From contig CALAMB010000281.1 of assembly GCA_937925645.1 (NCBI GenBank), positions 1 to 8,150 on the forward strand: a DNA stretch of 8,150 bases, given 5' to 3'. The DNA is from an uncultured Acidobacteriota bacterium (GTDB lineage Bacteria; Acidobacteriota; JAAYUB01). Below the pieces are notes generated by a model. The model searched no databases. It saw nothing but the letters and a program-made list of their open reading frames with translations, and was not told the DNA's origin. Of this stretch, positions 1-5,751 are shown in pieces. Each line of letters begins with the position of its first letter. Position 1 is the first letter of the stretch. The position numbers and the translations under genes were made by a program.

Positions 1-462
1 ATGCCCATCCACCGCCACACCGAGCGCCCCGTCCGCAAGGCCACGCTGGCGGACATTACCTGCGACTCCGACGGCAAAGTGGACCAGTTCATCGACCTGC
101 GCGACGTCAAGAGCACCATCGAACTGCACGAGCTGCACCCCAGCCAGCCGTACTATCTCGGCGCCTTCCTGGTGGGCGCCTATCAGGAGATTCTCGGCGA
201 CCTCCACAACCTGTTCGGCGACACGCACACGGTGCATGTCTCGGTCACCGGCAAGAACAAGTACCGGATCGACAAGATCGTGGAGGGGGACACGGTCCGC
301 GACGTGCTGGCGTACATGCAGTACCAGAAGCGCGACATCATGGTGATGATCCGGCAGGCGGTGGAGGAGAGCATCGAGAAGCGGCGGCTTTCCATCAAGG
401 AGTCCGCCCGGATCCAGCGCTTCCTCGAGGAGGGCATCGAGGGCTACACCTACCTCGAGTAA
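1..462 (+). CDS. speA: Biosynthetic arginine decarboxylase, C-terminal part (5' end outside window)
   Basis: This is the C-terminal end of the PLP-dependent biosynthetic arginine decarboxylase, which converts arginine to agmatine and CO2 for polyamine synthesis. The visible 153 residues match the end of SpeA: the MPIHR segment, then ADITCDSDGK at about residues 18-27, whose cysteine corresponds to the conserved active-site Cys contributed by the C-terminal domain. YYLGAFLVGAYQEILGDLHN (51-70) and LFGDTHTVHV (71-80) follow, and the protein ends in GYTYLE, as E. coli SpeA nearly does. The ATG at base 1 is an internal methionine: the family is about 630-660 residues long, so the PLP-binding barrel lies upstream, outside the window. 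The TAA stop is followed 11 nt later by a terminator hairpin, so speA ends its transcript here. It converges on the flotillin gene. Nothing appears broken in the visible part. Confidence 0.93.
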   Translation: MPIHRHTERPVRKATLADITCDSDGKVDQFIDLRDVKSTIELHELHPSQPYYLGAFLVGAYQEILGDLHNLFGDTHTVHVSVTGKNKYRIDKIVEGDTVRDVLAYMQYQKRDIMVMIRQAVEESIEKRRLSIKESARIQRFLEEGIEGYTYLE

Positions 463-473
463 TCCGCGGCCGC

Positions 474-506
474 AAAAAAATCCCGCGGCGGCCGTCGCGG
501 GATTTT
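474..506. terminator. Bidirectional Rho-independent terminator between speA and the flotillin gene
   Basis: An 11-bp perfect stem (477-487 pairing with 496-506) encloses an 8-nt loop (488-495). The stem has a GC core (CCCGCG/CGCGGG) flanked by A/T pairs. On the plus strand it is followed by only TTTT, giving a moderate terminator for speA. On the minus strand the run of seven A at 474-480 becomes a seven-T tail, giving a stronger terminator for the flotillin transcript. It lies 11 nt beyond the speA stop and about 57 nt beyond the flotillin stop. The rest of 463-562 holds nothing else that I can see. Confidence 0.85.
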
Positions 507-562
507 CTATTGATCTATCGCCACAGAAAACGCGTTCACGCCAACGGGCCGGCGGCCGGTGG

Positions 563-2095
563 TCATTCCGCCGCCGGCTTGGCTTTCTTCTCCTCGATCA
601 TCTCGCCCAGATACTTGGGCAGCTCCACCCCGGCCATCTCGGCGATTTCGTGCAGGGGCGGCAGGCTCTTGATCAAACCGGACAGGAAGTTCGCGGTGGT
701 GGTGGTGCCGTCGGCCGACGCGCCGGAGTCCCAGACGGTGAGCTTGTCGATCTTGAGGTTCTTGATCGCCTCCACCTGTTTGCCGACGATGTCGTGCAAC
801 TTTTCGATGAGCAGTAGGGTAGCCACAGATTTGGCGTCGCCCTGGCAGCCTTCCAACAACTTGAGGTAGCCGGCGGCCTTGCTTTCCAGCACCTGCCGGA
901 GTCCCTTCGCCTCGGCCTCGTACTTGAGCAGGATCGCGTCGGCCTCGCCCTTGGCCAGGCGGCGGGCCTGCTCGGCGGCGGCCTCGGCGGCGATCTCGAT
1001 CTTCCGCTTCTCGATCTCCTGCCGGACCACTTCCTCGGCCACCAGACGTTCCTGCTCGGCCAGGTACTGCGCCTTGTTGATTTCCACCTGAGCCGCCAGG
1101 CGGGCCAGTTCACCGCGCTGGCGGGCCTCGGCCTGGCGCACCGCCAACTCGGCTTCGGCGGTGGCGATGTCGGCCTGGGCCTTGTTCTCACCGGCAATGG
1201 CCTCGGCTTCGCGCTCGCGGACGTACACGCGCCGGTCGGACTCCGCCTGTTTCTTGCCCTTGTCGGCGGCCGCTTTGTTCTCGGCCAGCTTGATTTCCTT
1301 TTCCCGCTCGGCATCCGCCTCGCCGACGGCGGCCAGCGTTTCCTGCTGCTGGACGAAGACGCGCCGCCCGGCTTCCGCCTGCTTCTTGCCCTTGTCGGAA
1401 GCGGCCACGTTTTCGGCGACCTTGATCTCCTTCTCCATGGTGGCCTGGGCGTGACCGATGGAGCCGTGTCGATCCTGCTCGGCCACGTCGATCCGGGCCT
1501 GGTTGATGGCCTCGGCGGCGGCCTTCTTGCCGATGCTCTCGATGTAGTCGCTCTCGTCGGTGATGTCGGTGATGTTGACGTTGATCAGGTAGAGGCCGAT
1601 CTTGTTCAGTTCGGGCGACACGTTCTTGCGAATCGAATCCAGGAAGCTTTCCCGGTCCTGGTTGATCTGCTCGATGGTCAGGGAGGCCACCGTGAGTCGG
1701 AGCTGCCCGAAAATGATCTCCTTGGCCATCTCCTCGATGTCGCTGCGGTCCAGGTTCAGCAAGCGTTCGGCGGCGTTCTGCATCACCCCTGGCTCCGTGC
1801 TGACGCCCACGGTGAAGGTGCTGGGCACGTTGATGCGGATGTTCTGCAACGACAGGGCGCGCTGCAGGGGGATGCCGATGGTCATGGGCGTCAGACTCAT
1901 GAAGGCGTAGTCCTGGATGAGCGGCCAGACAAAGACACCGCCGCCGTGGATGCAACGCGCCGATTGCCCTTCACCCACCTTGCCGTACACCACGAGGATC
2001 TTGTCCGACGGGCACCGTTTGTAGCGCGAAGCGATCAGCAGCACCGTGAACAGAAAGACGAACGAAAAACCGATGATGGTCAAAAACCATTCCAT
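563..2095 (-). CDS. Flotillin-like SPFH/band 7 membrane protein with duplicated coiled-coil segment
   Basis: This 510-residue protein is a flotillin (YuaG/FloT and YqiK type), a membrane-anchored cytoplasmic scaffold of bacterial membrane microdomains. One N-terminal hydrophobic anchor spans about residues 4-22. The SPFH (band 7) domain runs from about 25 to 200 and includes the stretch around SLTIEQINQDRESFLDSI and the ITDESDYIESIGKKAAAEA junction. A long Ala/Glu/Lys-rich coiled coil (about 195-400) follows, rich in AEAEA-type repeats, then a C-terminal flotillin region (about 400-495) and a charged tail ending KKAKPAAE. Residues 221-264 and 265-308 are a tandem duplication, about 61% identical by hand alignment. 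The ATG at 2095 is preceded by CTCCTCC (2104-2110), a strong Shine-Dalgarno on this strand at 8 nt. The gene lies 22 nt after the NfeD-like gene, the usual pairing for this family (yuaF-yuaG in Bacillus). Flotillin class is certain; the exact subfamily is not. Confidence 0.92.
   Translation of the reverse strand: MEWFLTIIGFSFVFLFTVLLIASRYKRCPSDKILVVYGKVGEGQSARCIHGGGVFVWPLIQDYAFMSLTPMTIGIPLQRALSLQNIRINVPSTFTVGVSTEPGVMQNAAERLLNLDRSDIEEMAKEIIFGQLRLTVASLTIEQINQDRESFLDSIRKNVSPELNKIGLYLINVNITDITDESDYIESIGKKAAAEAINQARIDVAEQDRHGSIGHAQATMEKEIKVAENVAASDKGKKQAEAGRRVFVQQQETLAAVGEADAEREKEIKLAENKAAADKGKKQAESDRRVYVREREAEAIAGENKAQADIATAEAELAVRQAEARQRGELARLAAQVEINKAQYLAEQERLVAEEVVRQEIEKRKIEIAAEAAAEQARRLAKGEADAILLKYEAEAKGLRQVLESKAAGYLKLLEGCQGDAKSVATLLLIEKLHDIVGKQVEAIKNLKIDKLTVWDSGASADGTTTTANFLSGLIKSLPPLHEIAEMAGVELPKYLGEMIEEKKAKPAAE
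1172..1435 (-). repeat. Tandem duplication in the flotillin coiled coil (2 x 132 nt, 2 x 44 aa)
   Basis: Unit 1 is residues 221-264 (bases 1304-1435) and unit 2 is residues 265-308 (bases 1172-1303). Both start with EKEIK, share DKGKKQAE and contain an RRV core. By hand count 27 of 44 positions are identical with no gap. The period of 44 equals four 11-residue turns, so the duplication would keep the register of a hendecad (right-handed) coiled coil. It is in frame and the divergence shows it is not recent. Confidence 0.85.
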
Positions 2096-2103
2096 GATGC
2101 AAT

Positions 2104-2110
2104 CTCCTCC
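2104..2110 (-). promoter_or_regulatory. Ribosome binding site of the flotillin gene
   Basis: The minus strand reads GGAGGAG 8 nt upstream of the ATG at 2095. It lies in the 22-nt gap after the NfeD stop. Another ATG at 2112, just before it, is in a different frame, so the Shine-Dalgarno fixes the start at 2095. Confidence 0.75.
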
Positions 2111-2117
2111 ATGTCAA

Positions 2118-2729
2118 TCAGTCTTGGATGCGCTCCACCACCAGGCTGTCGCCCTGTGTCCAGATCACCCGGACTCTTTCGCCCGTCCGGATTACCTCGC
2201 CGTCCTCCGCCGTCGCGTCGAACTCCCGCAGGTGGTCCTGCACCGTCACCTGGACCCGGCCCGAACCGCCGGCGGGGATGGTCAGATACACCGTGCCCTC
2301 GCAGCCCACGGCGTTGTCCATGCGCAGCGTGCCGCTGGATTGCAGCCGGCCCAGGGCGCTGAACACCCGGGCGATGAGCCACATGGTGACCAGGCCCGCG
2401 ACCGAGGCCCCGGCCAGGGCAAGGAGCAGTCCCAGACGGGTCTGGCGCGAGAGCGCCAGCCCCACCAGGCCGAACATCAGCAGGAAGGCCATCAGCCCGT
2501 GAACGGTGAACAACTTGAAGCCGGCGTCGGCGCTCTCGTGATGGTGGCCGTCGGCATGGACGTCTCCCCCGTGGGCCGCATCCAGATCCGGGCCGGCGTC
2601 CGCCCCGTCGTGGCCGCCGATTCCCATCACCAGGAGGGCGAAGCGGCACAGGAGCATCACCCCGCCCACCGCCGCACAGGTCAGGAAGATGACTTCAAAA
2701 CTGGAGAGACCGTGAAGAAAGGCATCCAT
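2118..2729 (-). CDS. NfeD-family (YuaF/YqiJ-like) membrane protein with OB-fold domain
   Basis: This 203-residue membrane protein resembles the short NfeD partners of flotillins (Bacillus YuaF, E. coli YqiJ). They have no protease domain and consist of membrane helices plus a C-terminal beta-barrel OB fold. Helices are visible at about residues 10-36, 73-94 and 98-121. Residues about 135-203 form a beta-rich region (GCEGTVYLTIPAGGSGRVQV, then RVRVIWTQGDSLVVERI) that fits the OB fold. Between helices 1 and 2 lies a 33-residue His/Asp/Gly-rich loop (37-69), with histidines at 40, 53, 58 and 62-64. The ATG at 2729 has only a modest Shine-Dalgarno (GGAG about 12 nt upstream). The flotillin gene starts 22 nt after the TGA, so the two are almost certainly cotranscribed. 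Known biology of the pair is membrane-domain organisation and stress tolerance; the role here is inferred from that pairing. Confidence 0.82.
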   Translation of the reverse strand: MDAFLHGLSSFEVIFLTCAAVGGVMLLCRFALLVMGIGGHDGADAGPDLDAAHGGDVHADGHHHESADAGFKLFTVHGLMAFLLMFGLVGLALSRQTRLGLLLALAGASVAGLVTMWLIARVFSALGRLQSSGTLRMDNAVGCEGTVYLTIPAGGSGRVQVTVQDHLREFDATAEDGEVIRTGERVRVIWTQGDSLVVERIQD

Positions 2730-2787
2730 CGTTTATCCGGACTCCATGCCGAGGATCAGACCGCGTGTGCTCTGAGGATTTGTTTTC

Positions 2788-2816
2788 ACTCTAGATCCGT
2801 TTATAGCACCTGTCAA
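2788..2816 (-). promoter_or_regulatory. Sigma70-type promoter for the nfeD-flotillin operon
   Basis: On the minus strand there is a perfect -35 TTGACA (2811-2816), a 17-nt spacer and TAGAGT (2788-2793), which matches the -10 consensus at 4 of 6 positions. The region is clearly more AT-rich than its surroundings. Transcription would start near 2781, giving a leader of about 50 nt before the ATG at 2729. The -35 box begins 3 nt beyond the TGA of the upstream TelA-like gene, so the promoter fills the 90-nt gap (2730-2819). No terminator hairpin is seen in this gap. Confidence 0.6.
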
Positions 2817-2819
2817 CGT

Positions 2820-3728
2820 TCATTCGGTCCGGACCGAACGGTCGATCAAACCGCACAGCCGGGCGAACAGCCGCTGGATTTCGTGGATTTCCCTGCACCT
2901 GGCCGCACCGGCCATCAGGCGGTCCAACTGCGCGTCCAGGCGGGCCCGGCCGGCCGGCCGCCCGGGTGTTGCGGCGCCCAGTGACCGGAGCAGCCCCGTG
3001 GCCGTCACCAGCTGGGTGCGCAGCAGCGGCAAGGTGGCGGCCAGCGTCTCGTCCACCCGCCGCACCAGTTCATCCAGGTTGGCGGCCGCCGCCGCCAGCA
3101 GGGCGCGGCGATGGACGAGCAGCCCGTGATGGTGTCGGAGCTCGGTCAACCGGTGGTCCAACGCGGCCCCGAATCCCCCGGCCGCGGTGGCGCGGACAAC
3201 ATCACCCGCCGCCAACGCGGAATCGAGTTCCTGCAGACAAACGGCGCACGCATGGCGGTGAGCTTCGAGCCGGCGTCTCTCCATCCCCAGCCGGTCCCGG
3301 TCTCCCGTCAACGACCCGTGCGCATGAATCAACGCGGCGCCCAGCCGCCTAAATTCCAATAGAAACCTTCCCGCCGGGTGCCGCGGGCGGCCTTCGCGGG
3401 GCAATCCCAGCAACGGATCCCACCCTGCCGCCGGGACCTCGGTCCGGCGGAGCGCTTCCATCAGGCCGGCCAGTCGTTCCAGACTGGCGCCCACGGGATC
3501 GCCGCCCGACGCATCGAGAGGCGGGGTTGTCGCGTCGGCCAGCGCCGCCAGTCGCGTCAACACCTCCGCGGCAAAGCGGCGCGCCGAAGTCTCGTCCGCC
3601 GGTTCCAGCGTCTGCATCCATGCGGCAAGCCGCCGGGCATCGTTCGCGGGCGGATCGCGCGGGTCAGGCGGATCCGATCCGACGGCGTCGGCCCGGCCGG
3701 ATCGGCGATCGGGCATACGGGATGGCAC
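2820..3728 (-). CDS. TelA-like (toxic anion resistance family) helical protein, divergent
   Basis: I do not recognise this 302-residue protein with certainty. After a Pro/Arg-rich, probably disordered N-terminus (1-30) it is almost entirely helical and Ala/Leu/Arg-rich, with no membrane segment. Its helix order resembles TelA proteins. A short N-terminal helical part (about 48-95) leads to a segment around WDPLLGL (103-109), a coiled-coil block (about 122-172, ending LQELDSAL), a block around RLTELRHHHGLLVHRRALL (193-211) and the stretch NLDELVRRVDETLAATLPLL (217-236), continuing RTQLVTATGLL. The last two resemble the TelA stretch in which an Asn-Glu-Leu-Ile-type helix leads to a VDRA-TTV-ALRTAV core. 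The start is GTG at 3728, with GGAG about 10 nt upstream; ATG at 3716 is an alternative with no ribosome site. It lies 3 nt after the selA stop, so it is probably translationally coupled. A TelA relationship is inference; the function is unknown. Confidence 0.62.
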   Translation of the reverse strand: MPSRMPDRRSGRADAVGSDPPDPRDPPANDARRLAAWMQTLEPADETSARRFAAEVLTRLAALADATTPPLDASGGDPVGASLERLAGLMEALRRTEVPAAGWDPLLGLPREGRPRHPAGRFLLEFRRLGAALIHAHGSLTGDRDRLGMERRRLEAHRHACAVCLQELDSALAAGDVVRATAAGGFGAALDHRLTELRHHHGLLVHRRALLAAAAANLDELVRRVDETLAATLPLLRTQLVTATGLLRSLGAATPGRPAGRARLDAQLDRLMAGAARCREIHEIQRLFARLCGLIDRSVRTE

Positions 3729-3731
3729 CGG

Positions 3732-5171
3732 TCACTCACTCCGTTCCGGCGGATTGTCCGTGTCCTCCACCGCGGCCGTCGCCAGGGCGGCCACGATCAC
3801 CGGCTCCTCTCCCCGTTTCACCGTCCGCAGGTCCACCCAGAGGCAGTCTGCACCCGTGCGGACCAGGACCGGCGGGTCCCAACCCCGCAGGCGGCGTTCG
3901 CAGGCGGCGATCCGGTTTCCGGGCAGGCGGATGCGCAGGCACGGCCCGTGGATCACCTGCCCGGGCGTGGAACCGCCACCGATGAGGGACTCGTCCTCGA
4001 CAACCGCCACCGCCCCGGTCAGGGCCGGCGCCGCCTGCAGCAGCCGGCGCCGCGCGGCCTGGCACCGCCGGCGCAGCGTTGCGGCGTCGGCGGTGATCAT
4101 GGCCCAGTGCGGGAATCGAGCCGCCGGATCGTTGCGGAAATAAAGTTTCAGCGTCTCGGCCAACAGGTAGATGGCCACCTTGTCCAGACGCAGGGCGCGC
4201 ATGAGAGGGTGGCGTCGGATTCGGCCCACCAGGTCCGCGCGGCCGAGAATCAGCCCGGCCTGCGGCCCCCCCATCAGTTTGTCGCCGCTGAAACACACCA
4301 GCGGCACTCCCTGGGCCAGCAGCGGCTCGATGACCGGCTCGCCCGCCGCGGGCATCCCCGGCTGGGGAAACAGATAACCGCTGCCGGCGTCCATTACCAG
4401 GGGCACGCCGCTGCGGTTCGACAATTCGAGCAGTTCGGCGGTCGCCGGCGTCTCGGTGAATCCGACGATTTCGAAGTTGCTTCGGTGCACCTGCAAAATG
4501 AGCCGCGTCTCCCCGCCGAGCGCGGCCGCGTAGTCCGCGGCGCGCGTCCGGTTGGTGGTGCCCACCTCCCGCAGGCGGGCGCCGCTCAGAGCCATGATTT
4601 CGGGGATGCGAAACGATCCGCCGATCTCCACCAGCTCGCCGCGGGAGACAATGACTTCGCCGCCCTGGCCCAGCGCGGCCAGGATCAGGAGCAGCGCGCC
4701 GGCGTTGTTGTTGACCGCGGTGGCGTCCTCGCACGGCAGCAGTTCGCGGCAGAGTCGGGCCACCGCCGTGTCGCGCCGGCCGCGCGCGCCGGTGGCGAGG
4801 TCGTACTCCAGATCCGTGTAGCCGTCCAGCGCGTCCGGCACGCCCGCCAGCACGCTCGCGGGCAAAGGCGCGCGGCCCAAATTGGTGTGGATGATGACGC
4901 CCGTGGCGTTGACCACCCGGCGGATCCCCAGCCCCTCCACCTGCCGGCGTTTTTCCTCAACGTGTCGCAGGACCAGCCCCACCAGTTCCTCCCGGGAAGT
5001 TCCCTCCGGCAGCCGCCCGCCGCCGATAGTCTGCCGCAGCTCCGCCAGCGCCGCCGTGAGCCAACCGGTGACCGCCTCCCGCCGGTAATCCGCCAGCAGG
5101 CGTTCGATTTCGGGGTGCTGCACGAGCCGGCCGATCGCCGGAAGCAACGACAACAACGACCTTTCATTCAT
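3732..5171 (-). CDS. selA: L-seryl-tRNA(Sec) selenium transferase (selenocysteine synthase)
   Basis: SelA is the cytoplasmic PLP enzyme that converts Ser-tRNA(Sec) to Sec-tRNA(Sec) using selenophosphate. With the ATG at 5171 it has 479 residues, close to E. coli SelA (463). The N-terminal tRNA-binding region starts MNERSLLSLLPAIGRLVQHP. The segment VNATGVIIHTNLGRAPLP (87-104), the turn AVNNNAGA (152-159), EIGGSFRIPEIM (182-193) and GTTNRTR (204-210) are typical of the family. The PLP lysine is K298 in SGDKLMGGPQAG (295-306), preceded by DAGSGYL (261-267). The ATG at 5171 has GAGG 6 nt upstream; an in-frame TTG at 5276 would add 35 atypical residues and is rejected. The enzyme looks intact. 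It implies a selenocysteine system, but selB, selC and selD are not in the window. The TelA-like gene follows after 3 nt. Confidence 0.96.
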   Translation of the reverse strand: MNERSLLSLLPAIGRLVQHPEIERLLADYRREAVTGWLTAALAELRQTIGGGRLPEGTSREELVGLVLRHVEEKRRQVEGLGIRRVVNATGVIIHTNLGRAPLPASVLAGVPDALDGYTDLEYDLATGARGRRDTAVARLCRELLPCEDATAVNNNAGALLLILAALGQGGEVIVSRGELVEIGGSFRIPEIMALSGARLREVGTTNRTRAADYAAALGGETRLILQVHRSNFEIVGFTETPATAELLELSNRSGVPLVMDAGSGYLFPQPGMPAAGEPVIEPLLAQGVPLVCFSGDKLMGGPQAGLILGRADLVGRIRRHPLMRALRLDKVAIYLLAETLKLYFRNDPAARFPHWAMITADAATLRRRCQAARRRLLQAAPALTGAVAVVEDESLIGGGSTPGQVIHGPCLRIRLPGNRIAACERRLRGWDPPVLVRTGADCLWVDLRTVKRGEEPVIVAALATAAVEDTDNPPERSE

Positions 5172-5303
5172 GCGAAACCTCGGCGTGTCGGGATGGGCGA
5201 TGCCCCAATTGTAGCACGGCTCCGGCGGTAGCGGGCGGCGCCCGCGCTTCAGATCGCGGGTCTGGCGTTCCAACAATCTGTTATTCAGCCTTTCAGGAAT
5301 ATC

Positions 5304-5332
5304 TTGATTCGGAAATTTCGTTCGTCTATTCT
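5304..5332 (+). promoter_or_regulatory. Putative promoter of the HVHHW protein/TPR gene pair
   Basis: TTGATT (5304-5309) is followed by a 17-nt spacer and TATTCT (5327-5332); each box matches the sigma70 consensus at 4 of 6 positions. The surrounding 5270-5345 is AT-rich compared with the coding DNA on both sides. A start near 5339 would leave a very short leader, beginning just before the Shine-Dalgarno at 5345-5350. For the opposite direction (selA), only an isolated TACAAT-like -10 is visible (complement of 5208-5213), with no good -35. Otherwise 5172-5358 shows nothing more. Confidence 0.45.
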
Positions 5333-5344
5333 GCTACTGCTTCG

Positions 5345-5350
5345 GGAGGA
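5345..5350 (+). promoter_or_regulatory. Strong Shine-Dalgarno without a standard start codon behind it
   Basis: GGAGGA sits in a purine-rich run (5344-5355). No ATG, GTG or TTG follows at normal spacing in any frame. An ATT at 5359 lies about 9 nt downstream of GGAGG, in frame with the small membrane protein. The nearest standard codon in that frame is TTG at 5389, about 40 nt away. This suggests either initiation at AUU or a start I cannot resolve. Confidence 0.5.
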
Positions 5351-5388
5351 GAAGGACCATTACGCTAACGCCTTTCATTTTTCTCGGC

Positions 5389-5751
5389 TTGTCTCCGCTG
5401 CACGACTCATCTCCCCTTATGGTCTATCTGGCGGCCCTGGCGGCCGGGATCCTGTTCTGGACCAGAGTGTCCGGACGGTACGAAGGCGATCGGCTGGAAC
5501 GGTCATTGCGGATCTCGGTGGGCTCTCGTTATCTGCATGTTCATCACTGGCTCTACTGTTCGGTTCTCCTGATTCTGCTTTATCTGGCGGGTCTTTCCGA
5601 TCCCTGCGCCTGCGGGTTCCTGACCGGTTCGGTGGTGCAGGGGCTGACCTACCGCGACTGGTCCCTGCTGTGCTACGAGAAAAGCCAGACGGACCTCATC
5701 TACTCCAAATGGCGCTCCGGCCGCCTGCCCGTTCCCGGGACCGACACATGA
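5389..5751 (+). CDS. Small integral membrane protein with HVHHW motif, function unknown
   Basis: I do not recognise this family. Counting from TTG 5389 it has 120 residues. Hydrophobic segments are visible at about 11-27 and 55-69, with a weaker one at about 74-86. Conserved-looking elements are LHVHHW (49-54), a Cys pair in DPCACGF (71-77) and GSVVQGLTYRDWSLL (80-94). The His cluster at a membrane boundary suggests metal or haem contact, but this is only inference. The frame stays open upstream to 5308. The only strong ribosome site points to ATT 5359, which would give 130 residues starting TLTPFIFLGLSPL after the initiator; ATG 5419 is the other alternative. The TGA overlaps the start of the next gene as ATGA (5748-5751), so the two products are probably made together. 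Coding is supported by the membrane pattern, the overlap and the upstream promoter. Confidence 0.65.
   Translation: MSPLHDSSPLMVYLAALAAGILFWTRVSGRYEGDRLERSLRISVGSRYLHVHHWLYCSVLLILLYLAGLSDPCACGFLTGSVVQGLTYRDWSLLCYEKSQTDLIYSKWRSGRLPVPGTDT

Noticed and set aside
673..1955. Alternative minus-strand frames inside the flotillin gene
   Set aside because: Very Arg/Pro-rich frame-shifted readings of the GC-rich coiled-coil codons; no independent coding evidence.
1451..2984. Long plus-strand open frames across flotillin and nfeD
   Set aside because: They are antisense shadows: composition is low-complexity and no ribosome site or family motif is seen, while the minus-strand genes are clear.
5208..5213. 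selA promoter from an isolated TACAAT-like -10 on the minus strand
   Set aside because: No recognisable -35 at 16-18 nt; kept only as a remark because the region is GC-rich there.
3378..5231. 617-codon plus-strand open frame antisense to selA and the TelA-like gene
   Set aside because: It is rich in Gln, Arg, His, Pro and Gly without any domain pattern, as expected for the complement of a high-GC gene, and it covers two well-supported minus-strand genes.
5172..5276. SelA start at TTG 5276
   Set aside because: The added 35 residues do not match SelA and cross the AT-rich promoter region; ATG 5171 has a proper ribosome site and gives the normal family start.
5304..5747. N-terminal extension of the TPR protein from TTG 5304
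   Set aside because: It would place about 148 unrelated residues before an obvious signal peptide and overlap the membrane-protein gene in another frame.
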